NCBI GenBank assembly: GCA_020226215.1
Contig: CM035227.1
Coordinates: forward strand, 102,841,732-102,905,731
Origin: Sindora glabra
Taxonomy: Eukaryota; Streptophyta; Magnoliopsida; Fabales; Fabaceae
Length of the DNA: 64,000 nucleotides
Reading direction: 5' to 3'
Shown here: piece after piece, positions 13,280 to 26,712 of the stretch
How positions within the stretch are numbered: position 1 is the first letter of the stretch
How the letters are laid out: every line of letters starts with the position of its first letter
Notes under the pieces: model-generated
Databases searched by the model: none
Told to the model about the DNA's origin: nothing
The model's input: the letters and a program-made list of their open reading frames with translations, nothing else
Position numbers and translations under genes: made by a program

Positions 13280-14432
13280 AGTAATATATTATTATTTAGT
13301 AATTTGGTGGTTAATTAGACTTCATTTATTCATTTATTTAAGATTTTTAATTGATATTACTATTTTTGAAACAAAACAATACCATGTCATTATCTGAAGA
13401 ACAAACAATAACATACTGCTATTTGATAATTTGATTATTAGTTAAATTTAATTTATCCATTTATTTAAACTTTTTTGTTATTATTACTATTTTGAAACGA
13501 AACAGTAACATCTTCTTCTTTAGTATTTTGATTATTAATTAGACTTGATTTATTCATTTATTTTAAATTTTTTATTAGTGTTACTGTTTTGAAATGAAAC
13601 AGTAACATACTAATATCTAGAAAATAAACAGTAACATGCACTTCTTTGATAGTTTAGTTATTAATTAGACTTAATTTATCCATTTATTTAAGATTTTAGG
13701 TTACTGTTACTGTTTTGGAATAAAAAAGTAACATACTATTATTTGATAGTTCGGTTAATAATTAAACTTAATTTATCTATTTATTTGAAATTTTTTATTA
13801 GTATTATTATTTTAGAATAAAATAATAACATATTACTTTCTGGAGAACAAACAATAACATATTATTATTTGACAATTTAATTGTTAATTAAACTTAATTT
13901 ATCCATTTATTTAAAAATTTTAGTTAGTATTATTATTTTAGAATGAAACAGTAACATCCTCTTCTTTTTCAGTTTAGTTGTTAATTATATTTGATTTATT
14001 CATTTATTTAGAATTTTTTATTAGTGTTATTATTTTGAAATGAAATGATAATATGTTACTATCTAGAAAACAAACAGTAATATATTATTATTTAGTCATT
14101 TGGTTATTAATTAAACTTAATTTATCCATTTATTTAAGATTTTTTATTAGTATTATTGTCTTCGAACGAAATAATAATATATTACTATTTTGAGAATAAA
14201 TAGTAACATATTATTTAGTAGTTTAATTATTAATTAAACTTAATTTATCTATTTATTTAAAATTTTTAGTTGGTGTTACTATTTTAGAATGAAACAGTGA
14301 CATGTTAACATGTTATTGTCTGGAGAACAAATAATAATATGCTATTATTTAACAGTTTAATTATTAATTAAATTTAATTTATTCATTTATTTAGAATTTT
14401 TTATTAGTGTTACTATTTTGGGATGAAATAGT
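13280..14432. repeat. Degenerate tandem array, left part
   Basis: About ten units of a diverged tandem repeat are visible. Each has 'attaattagactt' followed by 'aatttatccatttattta', then 'ttttagttagt', 'attactattttg' and 'gaaacagtaacat'. Anchor motifs fall near 13325, 13451, 13548, 13672, 13771, 13897, 13991, 14117, 14245 and 14377, so spacing varies between about 95 and 130 bases. The longer units hold an extra block with 'ctggagaacaaacagtaac' before the next anchor. No coding frame is present. The array resumes at 16110 beyond an LTR insertion. Confidence 0.8.
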
Positions 14433-16104
14433 TATTGGTGTGTATCCTAGGAGCTAATAATAAAGATGATTGTAATAATGCACAATATATTATATTTTAT
14501 TTCAGGTAATACAATTATTATATTTTATTTTTATTTTTTTATATTTGCGCAATTTATAACTTAATATAATAATTATCTCCGAAATAATTTTACTATTCTT
14601 AAAATGCCCTTAATCAAATATTATTATAAAAAAGATAGTAATAATACATTGAAACTAGCATGTATAGTGACTGATGATTATGAATTATAGATATATGATA
14701 TCAAGTTAATACATGAATACATTATTAGTAAACAGATGTACTGGACTGGCCTATAATGAGAAAATTATATGGATTGTCATATGTCATTAGTTATTCTCAC
14801 ATGACCACAATGTACGTAGTCATTTGACTTGAAGTCACTACCGCCTACATGAGGAGTCACACACTTTGATGTTGTCCTGTATCATTTTTAACCAGGATGT
14901 GTTGTAAGACATTGATTGGGTGTGTCATAAATTATACAGAGGGATGTGAGTGATGTAGACAAGAATTTTATTCCTATTACATAGTAGGAGTGATATCCTT
15001 GGACCCTTTGATTAAGTAAGATTAAGAAATACATGGTCATACTTAAATGGATTAATATGAGATATTGATCATTTGTTTAAGTAAGTCTATTTAGTATGAA
15101 GAAATATAAATTGAACATCAATGAAAATGATGCATTCTATACCTCTAGTTTGATTTTGATATCGTTATAAAAGGGACTGTATTTCAAAGTGTTGTTCACA
15201 TATTAAGTGAATATTGAGTCACATATATTTTTTTACTACTTGGGTGATAGTAATGTATTACTAGATACTGCTCACTATCTATGGTCTACAAGTGAGCTAT
15301 TATTAACATAGTAAGAATCTATAGAGTCACACAAAAGGAGTAGGAATGAGACAATAATTAATTAAATTTTAGTTGGACTAAAATTTAATTAATTAACTTT
15401 ATTTTTATGCATATATATATTATTAAAATAATAATATATTTTCACATAATACATATTATATATTATGTGATATTATTTTATATTAAAGTAATATCAGATA
15501 ATTACGTTATTAGATGTTAGAAAATTATATTATGAGATCATATTATTTTCTAATATAAGATAACTATATGTTATTTTAATATTAGATAATTATATTATAA
15601 AATAATATTATTATCTAATATTAGATAATTAATGGATAAATCTTATATCTCCTCACTTTCTCCATGATAAGGATAAGGTGATAGTTTTTAAGTGAGATTA
15701 GAATTTTAGAAGCATTATCCTAGTAGAATTAGGAATATAATATGCCTTAATTCTATAAAAAGAACTTGAATGCAGCACTTTAATAATACATTAGCTGTCA
15801 TTAAATCCTAAATCACTCAAGAAAATGCACTAATCCTAATTTTAGTGAAAGAGACGTATCCTAGCAGATTCGTGGAGGGTGAGAAGTCATTATTTACTCC
15901 GTATGGATAACGTAGAGATGTTGTACTTTTTAACCAGCGTTTGATTTATGATTCATCTTGGTCTTTCAAGGTTTTGTTTAGAAAGAACGCGAGCATACAA
16001 AAGATAAAATCCTAACATTAATTTATATTTTTTTGCATGAATCCTTAGTAAGATTGGATAAAAAATTTTAATTTCTGTTATGTATGCTAATCTGAATTCT
16101 AACA
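14433..16104 (+). mobile_element. Solo LTR, copy A (LTR retrotransposon)
   Basis: A 1672-base block interrupts the tandem array. It begins TATTGGTGTGTATCC (worn from TGTTGG) and ends GAATTCTAACA. It is flanked by ATAGT (14428-14432) and ACAGT (16105-16109), a probable five-base target-site duplication with one change. The same sequence recurs at 26713-28362 and, inverted and shortened, at 30583-31778. An LTR identity is supported by the paired ends, the presumed duplication, a TATAAAA box at 15754-15760 suggesting a U3/R boundary near 15790, and a conserved U5-like tail. No internal domain or second LTR is found beside it, hence a solo LTR left by recombination. The superfamily cannot be told from the LTR alone. 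Confidence 0.75.
15754..15760 (+). promoter_or_regulatory. TATA box within solo LTR A
   Basis: CTATAAAAAGAAC is followed by a conserved 'gcagcactt' about 15 bases on. The same arrangement occurs in LTR B at 28019 and inverted in LTR C near 30923, which supports a retained U3 promoter. Confidence 0.55.
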
Positions 16105-16109
16105 ACAGT

Positions 16110-17160
16110 AACATCCTCTTCTTTATTAATTAAACTTGATTTATTCATCTATTTAGAATTTTTTATTTATGTTACTATTTTGAAATGAAACAGTAACATG
16201 TTACTATCTAGAGAACAAACAGTATCATATTACTATCTGGAAAATAAATAGTAACATGTTATTATTTAATTATTTGGTTATTAATTAGACTTGATTTATC
16301 TATTTACTTGAAATTTTTTTATTAGTATTACTATTTTGTAACGAAACAGTAATATATTACTGTTTGTTCTCTATGTTACTGTTTGAAAAACAAACGGTAA
16401 CATGCTATTATTTAACAGTTTGATTGTTAATCAAACTTAATTTATCTATTTATTTGAGATTTTTGGTACTACTATTTTAGAATAAAATAGTAACAACTTT
16501 TCTTTGATAATTTAATTATTAATTAGACCTTATTTATTTATTTATTTATTTAGAGTTTTTAGTTAGTATTATTATTTTAGTAATTTAGCTGTTAATTAGA
16601 CTTCATTTATCCATTTATTTAAAAAATTTTATTAGTGTTTCTGTTTTGGAATAAAATAATAATATGTTATTATTTTGAGAACAAATAGTAATATACTATT
16701 ATTTGGCAATTTAATTATTAATTAGACTTAATTTATCTATTTATTTAAATTTTTTTGTTAGTATTACTGTTTTGGAATAAAATAGTAATATGTTATTGTT
16801 TGAATTTATTTAATTTATTAAATTTAATTTATTTATTTATTTAAAATTTTTAGTATTACTATTTTGGAATGAAATAGTAACATATTTTTCTTTAGTAATT
16901 TAATTATTAATTAGACTTCATTTATCCATTTATTTGAAGTTTTTAGTTAGTATTACTATTTTGAAATAAAATAGTAACATATTATTTTCTGGAAAATAAA
17001 TAATAATATACTGTTATTTAGTAATTTAATTATTAATTAAAATTAATTTATCTATTTATTTGAGATTTTTAGTTAGTGTTATTATTTTAAAATAAAACAG
17101 TAACATGTTACTATTTAAAATACAAACAGTAATATATTGTTCTTTGATAATTTTATTTGC
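16110..17160. repeat. Degenerate tandem array, right part
   Basis: About nine more units of the array described at 13280-14432 follow the solo LTR, with anchors near 16138, 16286, 16440, 16527, 16610, 16730, 16820, 16925 and 17045. The phase of the 'gaaacagtaacat' motif is kept across the LTR, so the two parts were one array of about 2.2 kb before insertion. Confidence 0.8.
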
Positions 17161-18949
17161 TAAGAAAATTATTATAGTACTATCAGATACAAAAAGAGTT
17201 AAGGAGCAAAAGTTCAATATAAGATTCGAATAAATTTGAATTGATAAAAATAAAATTAAAGTTGAAAAAATAATAAAAAAATAAAAAAATTAAGAAAAAT
17301 TATTGAAAAGGACTTTTTTTACTAATTAGAGTGGGCAAAATGCCTTTGGCAAAAGCATTTTGCAAGTACGTAAATATAAAAAAATCACATGAAATAAAAA
17401 AAATTCACCCAAAATGGACAATTAAGTATAAAGTTATGATTATTCAAAGTTTTAAGTTTAATTTACACATTTATGATCAAGTAGACCCCACTAAACTTAA
17501 ATTTTCTTATTTTTTATTGAAAGATCATGGGAAGATGAATGAAAACAAATAGTCATAGGCAAAAATTAGTTAACTAATCATGAAGTTATACCTTTTCAAA
17601 ATTTCTAATTCATTACTGCATTTTCATGATTAAAAAAAAGTATTTTGGAAAAATAATAATAATAATAATTCATAAAATTGGTACCTATTTGAAATAAAAA
17701 TTAACATTAATACTTTTTTAAAAAGAAGTTCAAGAAACAATACTACGGTGCGATTTACCAAATTAAAAATATAAATTTTAATGTATTAAATATAATATAA
17801 TAGTAAAAACACTTAAACTCTTGAGAGATGGAGCTCCTTATAATATTATCTCCTTTTTTTTTTTAACAAAGAAATGGCAAGAAGTACAAACGCCCTCAAT
17901 CTTGTTTGATGGGATATTATTGGCATATTAGAATAGAAATTTATTCAAAAGTTTCTGTCAACTTTAGCTGGGTCTAGAGATAATAATTCTATTAACATAT
18001 AAGAATTAAGAAATTTTTCCAAGAAAGATTGAGAAAGAAAATTAGCATTTGGAGGAACTTGATAGTAACGGTCATAGCTACCGTTAAATGAAATAAATAT
18101 ATATAAATATATATATTCACGGTTAAATTCACGATTTATTGCAGAGATGCACTCACTCTTAACTAAAACTTTATTTTTTTATTGCGAAAGACGAAAATTT
18201 TATATAATTAAGATAGCTATTTTCTCTGGCTTCAAAGGGTTAGGAAAATTACATATATACAACTTGCAAAAATATAAAATTTCCTATCCATTTGTGTGCC
18301 TCCATCAATTTGTTTTTGTTTATAACAAGTGTTGTTCTTTTTTTTTAGTTGATATAATCCACTTGTTTTAATTTTCTTATTACCGAAAGTCATCAAAGGC
18401 TAGGAAAAAAAATGCATTATTATTTATTGGTTTCAAATCTGTCATTCCTACGTTTAACTTCTTTTATTTCAATCTTTGCATTGATTCAATTACTAAAATT
18501 CATTATCTTTTACTATTTATATCCTAGATTTGATTTCTATTGTTAATGATTTTGAGAGATTAAATAATCTTTAAATATTACTGTAAGCTCTTAAAAAGAT
18601 CAATTACTATTTATATCTTAGATTTAATTTTTGTTGTTAGTGATTTTAAGGGGTTAAATAATTTGTAAATATCACTATAAATTCTTAAAAAGATCAATAA
18701 CATATCTCAACTTTGGAGTTAAGCAATTTATCCTAGTCTTAAATTTTTCATTATCAACTTTTTTTTAATTTGGCTTATGTGATCCTCACTTGTAATTATT
18801 TTTAGATTAAACAATTAAACAAAGAAAGAATTGACAAATAGATAATACTATTGTATTTTGGGATGATTTTGTGATAAATAAAATGGAAGTTGATATTTTT
18901 TACTAAAATTTTTTTTATTCTTGTAAATTAAATTTTTATTAATGTCATT
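17161..18949. other. AT-rich spacer with a local tandem duplication
   Basis: No gene is supported. Plus frames at 17331-17552 and 18147-18371 are rich in Lys, Ile, Phe and Asn with no recognisable domain and no codon signal beyond base composition. A duplicated segment of about 95 bases is seen at 18511-18600 and 18605-18702, each copy reading 'ttactatttatatc' through 'ttaaaaagatcaat'. Confidence 0.55.
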
Positions 18950-19112
18950 CATAATTAAAAGTTTATACTAATTTGATTCCTATAAAATAAAAAATTCTCA
19001 AATTTTAATTATTCTGTATAAATTTTTAGTCAAGAAATTATTATATAAGGGATTAAAATTTGAAAGTTTTTAATTTTAAAAGTATCAAATTAATACAAAT
19101 TTTAAATCAGGA
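18950..19112. repeat. Foldback inverted repeat
   Basis: The left arm of about 60 bases (18950-19012) and the reverse complement of the right arm (about 19050-19112) match at roughly four positions in five, with a loop of about 40 bases. Both arms contain 'actaatttgat'- and 'caaattttaat'-type text. It may be a foldback MITE or a hairpin source of small RNA. No known element family is recognised. Confidence 0.55.
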
Positions 19113-20937
19113 ATTAAATTGATAAAATTTTAATTTTATAGCACTAAAATAAGTTTTTAGCTTTTTTTACATGATTTGGAAAAACAATGTGAGGCCTACC
19201 AAACATAACACCAGGCTACACTCTGCAGAGAAAAGAGCGGCCACACCGATGATCTGATGCATCTGGAAAAGCCAGATGCATTTATTCTATGAAATAAATA
19301 AAAACTAATTCTTTAATTTTATATTATTTTAAAAATTAAAAAATATATTTTTAATATACATAAAATTTACAAAAAATAATAAAATTAGAAATTGATCAAT
19401 ATTTATTAAATAAAACCAAAAGTACGTGTATAATTACAGCATTTGAAATTATCATTCAAAGCTTACGCAATCCACATTATCTCCTACTACAGTTAATTTT
19501 CATTAAGAAATCTGTTCTGTTTTGAAAAACGAAAGAATATAGTTATAAAATATTAAAATAATAAAAATAATTTAAATATTCAATATTAAATATAAAAATT
19601 TTAGTAAAAAATAATTTCCTTTTTTAAAGATAAATTTTTTTTTTCACTATAATAATGTATAATTTTAAATATTTTATTTCATGATCTTAAATTATAAAAA
19701 CTTATGATACTCTTTTATTTATATATAAAAAAATAATATTTTTTCTTAGCAAAAATATCTATTAAAAAACAATCGAACTAAAGTTTGAGTTCGATAAACA
19801 TCATACTTTGTCAATTATATGAGTCAGATAAGCAACACACAAGTGATAAAATTCAACAAAAAGTATTAGTTAAGTCAATTTAGAGAACTAGCAAAAATTA
19901 ATATAACATAATATATATGTAATTTGATTAATTAACATATTATTAAAACTATTTTTTCACTGTAAGTAAAAATTCTTATGTGGTTTATTTTTTTTATAAT
20001 ATTACATATTTTTATTCATTAATAATATAAAATATTTTATATTGAAAATAAAGCAAATTTAAACTACATATATTCATACTTAAAATAAATTAATAAAAGA
20101 AACTTGGAATCAATAATCAGAATATTTCAAATGGCAGCCAAGTTGATTTATTTATATAAATAAGATAACTAATTCAGGGGACTAGGGTTGGTGCTTCGAT
20201 CAAGTTGGAAATTTCTAATTCAATTTGCCAAATAGGTTGATAAAAGAATAGAAAAGAAAGACAAATTTATTTGCCAACTTGTTATAGGCGTTTGATTCAA
20301 AGAAGCTTCCGGAAAAAAAATAGAGTGTAAAATAGTTTTACACTAATTCAAGGGTGAATCTCTTAGCACCAATTTTAATCAAATATATAATAATTAACAA
20401 AAACCTAATTCTAGTAATGGAGATAGTAGTTTTACACCAATTTTTTTTATAATTATAAGAATAATTAAATCATTATACATATTTATTATATACTAATTTT
20501 TATTTATTTTCATTATTATATGTCACATGCAAAATATGTTTAAAAATACAAATTTTAGTTATAAAGATAAAACTTTATATATAAAATTAGAAATTTTATA
20601 AAAAATTTAGTACAATAAATTTTTTTTTATGAAGATGAAATATTGGAGAAGCGTAACATTTGTGGTCTCTTTCATTAATCATGTCGTGCCAAAACTAAAA
20701 GCCTATGGAAGAATAAAATAAAGGAAAAATACAATATTCTTCAAGTAAATCAAAACTTATAAATAATATTTATTTATTCTTTTTTCATTTTCTTACTTTA
20801 ACATTAATCTATTTATCATTGAGGTCTCTAGAGCAGGGACACGAGGGAATGGGCTTTTCTTTTCTCACATGATTATTGCATGTAGATATTTATTCGACAA
20901 CTAGCATCAAGTTTGGTAATTCACAAGTGGGTTTTTT
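19113..20937. other. AT-rich intergenic spacer
   Basis: No gene is recognised. A fragment at about 19505-19640 shares text with the Tourist-like MITE family seen at 38556-38832 (for example 'tatagttataaaat' and 'ttcaatattaaatat'). The short GC-richer patch at 19190-19270 has no frame of note. Confidence 0.55.
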
Positions 20938-21175
20938 CATCTATTTGTTTCATTGAAAAATATTTTTATAAAATATAATTATGAAATTTTAAAATAAAAA
21001 AATATTTTATTTATTTAATATTAAATATGAAAAAAAATTTTAAAAAAATTCTCTCCTAAAAAAATTTACTTTTCTCCATTTTTAAATTTTCAATTTTTTT
21101 TAGTTATAATCATTTTTTTATTAATATATATACAAGAAATTTTCCTATGAAAAATATTTTTTGATGAAATAGATG
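20938..21175. mobile_element. Tourist-like MITE (238 bases)
   Basis: The left terminus CATCTATTTGTTTCATTGAA and the inverted right terminus CATCTATTTCATCAAAAAAT are related inverted repeats of about 30 bases, each followed by an AATATTTTT-type run. The interior shares 'tatttatttaatattaaat' with the element at 38556-38832. Non-coding and too short to encode a transposase, this is a non-autonomous element of the same family. Confidence 0.55.
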
Positions 21176-21404
21176 GAATCTTAAAGTTCATGTTTGATTT
21201 GTAAAAGATAGAGTATTGAAAAAAAAAAGGATGAAAAGAAAAAAGCATTATTGAAATAGGTGACGAATGTTATGATAAGAGAATGTTAGAAGAAATCGTA
21301 TTAATTATCACCATTCACATGATGGGATCTCCATAATATCTACTTTTGAGTAATTAGTTTTAATCGGTATCAATTATTTTGAATCTTATATCAATGAATT
21401 AATG

Positions 21405-21725
21405 ATTATTCCTGTCGTTTCTTTTTTTCTGTAACATTTTTAATAAGATTTTTATTCTTTTTTATTTGTCATTTTAAAATTTTAATAAAATATTAAATAT
21501 ATTTTTTTAAATTTATACTTATCTTTCATTAATAAATATTTTATTATTTTATACTATTAGTTCAGTTGTATTTATTTCTTTATATTTTTCTCTCTATTTT
21601 TAACTATCTTAAATTTTGTGCATAAAAGGTAATATTGTAAAACTTATTAAAAATAAATAAATTTAATTACTTTCTTAATATGTGTAAAATCAATTAATGA
21701 TAATAGATAAATAAGAACGGAGGTA
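21405..21725. mobile_element. Possible Stowaway-like MITE
   Basis: The left end reads TTCCTGTCGTTTCTTTTTTT and the right end ATAAATAAGAACGGAGGTAA. The right end inverts to TTACCTCCGTTCTTATTTAT, which resembles Stowaway termini (CTCCCTCCGTTC type). The interior is AT-rich and non-coding. The left end is worn. Confidence 0.4.
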
Positions 21726-21967
21726 ATATTGTAAAACTCATTAAAAATAAATAAATTCAATTACTTTCTTAATATGTGTGAAATCGATTAATGAGTTTGA
21801 TCATTACAAACACCCTAGTACATTTACCATAAAGTGACTAAATTGCCTCTACCAAATTGATTGTTCTACTAACAAAATTGCATGGCAAGGCATCATTTAC
21901 CGATATGGTGGAATCCTATTAATCAAAGGTCACGTTTGATCATTACAAACACCCTAGTACATTTACA
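21628..21967. repeat. Two overlapping local duplications
   Basis: A block starting GGTAATATTGTAAAAC is repeated at 21628-21700 and 21722-21795, a period of 94 bases. A second motif beginning GTTTGATCATTACAAAC occurs at 21795-21827 and again at 21934-21967. Both pairs are nearly identical, so these are young local rearrangements. Confidence 0.75.
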
Positions 21968-24900
21968 ATTTTTCTCCAATATTTACTTATCTCTCTCTTA
22001 TTTCATCAAATCTTAATCTGAGTGGCCTTGCTGGAGACCACCTTTTAAACCTTTGTTACGTATTTTCAGTACCACAACTCACCACATGGAGGAAGTATTT
22101 CTTGATTAAACAGAGAGAGAGAGAGAGAGAGAGAAACTTACACGCTTTTCAATTATTATTATAATTAGAATAAATGACTTTTATATCTGATTTTACAAAC
22201 CTTACATTTATTTTTAACAGGGACATTGATCATAAATAAAAATATAGACGGAATGGTAAGCTTTGTTAAGATTAAAGTTACATTTTTCATCAAAGATTAG
22301 ACTTCACTGAGCATTTCTTAACTATTAAATTGACAAAAGTTAGAAACTAGTGGTAATAAAAGTCACAATCAGAAAATATTTCTTTGTAAAAAAATATCAT
22401 TTATATATATATTGATAAAAGAATGACATATTATTTATATTTGTAATAAAAAAGTAATACCTTAGAGTTGTTTGATAATGGAAAAAGTAAATTTCTATTT
22501 AAAATAGAGGAATTTACTTTTGTCAAATCCTTCATATTTAACATTAAATTAATAAAGTAATTTTTCTTATTTTATTTCAATATTTTATAACTATATTTTA
22601 CAAAAATATTTTCTGCAAAATGGGGTCTAAAAGTAAAACTACTTTATCTTCACTGAAGTTTGAATAATTATAACACGGGCAGTTCGGTCTAATGATTCAT
22701 CAAATTCCAAATATTAGAATATCTCAAATTAGAGAGATTCAATTACGTTTTATAAGTTGATGTAGATTCTTTTTTCATTAGAAGAGATGGATTCCAAAGC
22801 ATATAGAAGCTCCACTTTTGAGCACCTGCCTTTTAAATTTGTGTCTATCTCTTTTTTTATGGAATAATAATCTTCATTTATTCATAGTGTATAATAAAAC
22901 TTTTTCTCAAATTAATCTTTTTATATATTTATATATCTAAATTCTTTAAGCAAAAGTGCACCACAATATGGATATTCTATTACTAAAGCAGCAGGGGTAA
23001 CAGGATTAATAATTATTAGTTACATATATCTAATGGTAGTTGAACTCTTTTAACAAAAAGCAAAAAGCCTACAAATGAATAATCACAACATATAGGTTAA
23101 AAATATGTATGGTCCCCTACTTCTGTTCTAATTACTGAATTAATGGCCCTTTATTAAGAAAAAGGGACCAGTTAAAGTTCATGGGAAATTAATTTGAAAA
23201 CAAGCCACTTGCTTAAGGAGGTCTTAAAAAATGGAGAAGCCAAGTCATAATATTTGTACGTATCTCTTTATGATGCTTAAATCTTTGTTGTTTTGCTACC
23301 AACACAAGATCTTATTGTGGTGCTTATACAAATTGTCATTATCATCAAAAACAAAAAGGCTAGATGAGTTTGCTTACATGCAAAGCAGCAAAGGATTTTA
23401 CAAGATTTTGAACTACCTATGATAGAGAAATTCTTAGTACATGCATGGAATGTAGTACATGGTAATATTTTAAATAATTTTTAAATATTAAATTATTTAT
23501 AAGTTTTGATTCAATATAACAACTACAATTACATTTGTTACATCTGATCATTCAAATGATTGAACTCCAATATTTTATGAACTCTACACTAATAAAAGAT
23601 TAAATAAAAGTTTCATGATTGATTAGAATCAATATATAAAAATTCAGGAGATCCAATCATTTAGGATTGTGAAATGCAACAAACAATGATAGTTGCTATA
23701 CTGGATCAAAACTCAAATTATTTAGTATTTAAACATTATTTTAAAATGATTTCATATATAATATATGATGCATAATTAAGAATTTCTCACTTCTGATATT
23801 TGCTGATAGCTTGAATATATTGTTATATCTAGGCACTATGCATTGTGAACAGCGGAAAGAGAGACACTTTGAATTTATTGTGCAAACCCGGTGACTGCAT
23901 CTGTTGTCGTTTTTGAACTTTTCCTCCTTCACTTGTCTTTAGATTTCTTTTCTTTTTTCTGAGTTTAAGTCTAAAATAATATACATATGTATTAAGTAGC
24001 TTTTGGAGAAGGTTCGTAACCTCTAAAAAAAATTCATTACTTTTAAAAGAGATTTATAACTTAGAGGAGATTCATATCCTACAAGGAATAAAAAGAAATT
24101 CTACTCTAAAGGAGGCCCTATAAGGTTGCATACCGTATACATGTATAACAATGTCTAGTATGATTATTACAGGGGGAAAAATATACTTTATTCATATGTG
24201 GTATGATCCTATCACATATTTATATAATGACATTTAGTATGATTATTATATGGGAAAAATACACTATACTTACCATTGATAGGATTTCATTTACAACTCA
24301 TTTACTTGTAATTTAAAATATCAATAAGAGATGATCTGTGATTTCCAGCATCAACAAATTATTTATCTATACCTGTTTTTTATTCAAATGTAACATAATT
24401 CGAAATAGAGCTAAAAAAAATTCTAATTTATATTATCTCTTTCTGAATTTCGAATCCTAATATCTCAAATATCAAAAAGGGTAAGTTGGAAATGATAGAT
24501 GAAATTAGAGAGAAATTAAATTAAAATGAAAGTAGATTAGTAATAAGGGAGCATAAATACTTATCTCCATTAAATTTGAACTAAAACATAAAAAAGTAGG
24601 AAAAGTGTTAGCAGTACCAAAACGTAAATTACCTCTTTTTAATACTTTAAATTACAAATAAACTAGTGAACAAAACCATATCAAAAGTAGATAAATCATA
24701 ATTTTTCTTATTATATTTATAACTATTTTAATTCTGTTACATTCTTTGCGAATCGATTATTTCTCACTATCACAAAAGAAATATTACTTTCAAAAAGCGC
24801 TCATGATGAGAAAAATGAGTATAACAAAAAAAAAAAACCATTAATCTCATCCCTCTCAAACATTTGGAAACTGTATGAAGATAATTTTGTGTATGTAGCT

Positions 24901-26712
24901 ATACATTACAGTATTTTTTTTTATTTTCCCAATAAGCTAAGCCTTCTTTGTCACCAAAAATAAATAAACATTGCTCTTTCTCCTTTTCATTTTATTTTAG
25001 TTAATGTTTGACCTTAAATTATGTGCTCCACCTAAAATGATTTCACTAGTTAATTGTTTAAGAAGAAATAAAAAAATACTATTAAGAAAGAATTTAATTA
25101 TTTAAATGAGAACAACACATTATTAAAATAATGATAATTAAAAATGTTTAATAAAATTAAAAAATTTTAATAATTTTTATTAATACAATAATATTTGAGA
25201 TTGAAATAAATGATAATATAAAGATGATTTATATTAAGATTAAATTTTGATCCACAAAGAAAAAGCACAATCTTACCAACCAAACCAATATTTTCAACTT
25301 ATTTGCAGATTTTTCCTAGTGCTCATTCGGAAAGGCCTCTTTAGTCCTAGGCGTGATAAACCCGCAAGGAAAGATACTTAGTGATCATCGATTTGACAGA
25401 GTAAATAAAATAAAATAAAATAAAATAAAAGCCACTTGTGGTTTTTTATTTCAATACAAAGTTGAGAACAACGTAATAACGGGGAACTAATACAATAATA
25501 AAGAAATTTGTCTAACAATTAAAGGGGGTAATTTAATCAATATCAAAGGATAGCAAAATAAAATAAATTAAAAAACAAATTTTGTTACATGAAAGAAACG
25601 GGTGAATTTTTACGGCACACCAAAACTTTCAAGACTTAAAATGATGTAATAAATTTTAAAATTATTAAATTAAATTTGTTTAATCATAACTATTAAAAAA
25701 AATAACTATTAACAAATAATTTTAATTCAATAATTTCAAAATAAGAATTGAGACACACTAATGGACTCACCTTCATATGTGGGCCTATGCAAGAACACAA
25801 GGTACAATATATCTAATAGTTTCAAAATTAATTATATCATCCTAAATTTTAACATTCAAATTAGGAAAACAAGGGTCTTACAAAAAAAAAAAAAATACAA
25901 ACTAGGAATTGAGACATCCCTATGGACTCCCCTCCATATGTGAGCCCACACAACAACACAAGGAGAGAAAAGAGAGGAGACTCTGTTACTATTCGAATCC
26001 CGTGCAATCCTTGGAAAATGCGTAGAATGAATTTCGAAAGAAAATAAATATAATTTAAAAAAAACTGGGAGCTCTAATGAAAAAAGTTATGAACCTTAAA
26101 ATAAAAATCATGTCTTTATCTCTTCAAAAATAATAAAAAAATAAAAAATTGAGACAATCGAAATCCATTCTATTATATTCCATGATTAAGGATCTCTTTG
26201 TTTTCAAGAAAATAGTTTTTCAGAAGAAATCTCATTTATTGGTGTTTACAATTCTAAAATAAAATTTATTTTTTTAAAAAAAATTCTATTTGGCCAATCT
26301 TACATACAAGATTGTTAACAAAAATATTTATTGCCTCGGAACAGAAATAAATAGATAGCATTAGAATCATTTGCTTCCACACAAGCAAATGAGATTTTTT
26401 TAAAGATGTTTCCCAACAACAAAAATCCGAATAAAGTCTTATATGAGGTGTCTTATTGGAGATAGGCTCGGGACACCTGTGAGCCTCCATTTTTGTTGGA
26501 CTAACATGTCCCCACAATTTTAACATGTCTGTCTCTATTTGGCTCGAATAAGAATCTTCGTTTACTCACATAACATGATAGGATTATTGAAATGATCCAT
26601 AAAATTCTTAGTCAATATAAAATAAAACAATAAATACCACAACATGCAGTGGCCTATGTTTTAAACCCTTAGTTCTGGCAGAACCCTTTTGCTGCATTTC
26701 CTGCCATAGATG
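21968..26712. other. AT-rich spacer with small repeats
   Basis: I recognise no gene. A GA run lies at 22112-22134. A MITE fragment at about 22464-22627 resembles the family at 38556-38832. An AAAAT pentamer run lies at 25402-25430. A near-duplicate of about 60 bases occurs at 25746-25805 and 25907-25965 (both containing 'attgagaca', 'tatggactc' and 'aacacaagg'). Short frames at 23231-23422, 23741-23932, 25761-25943 and 26266-26526 have no domain signature. Confidence 0.55.
22112..22134. repeat. GA dinucleotide microsatellite
   Basis: A run of about eleven GA units sits in AT-rich spacer. Confidence 0.9.

Noticed and set aside
13280..17160. CRISPR-like array
   Set aside because: Units are long, diverged and have no constant repeat-spacer pattern, and this is plant nuclear DNA.
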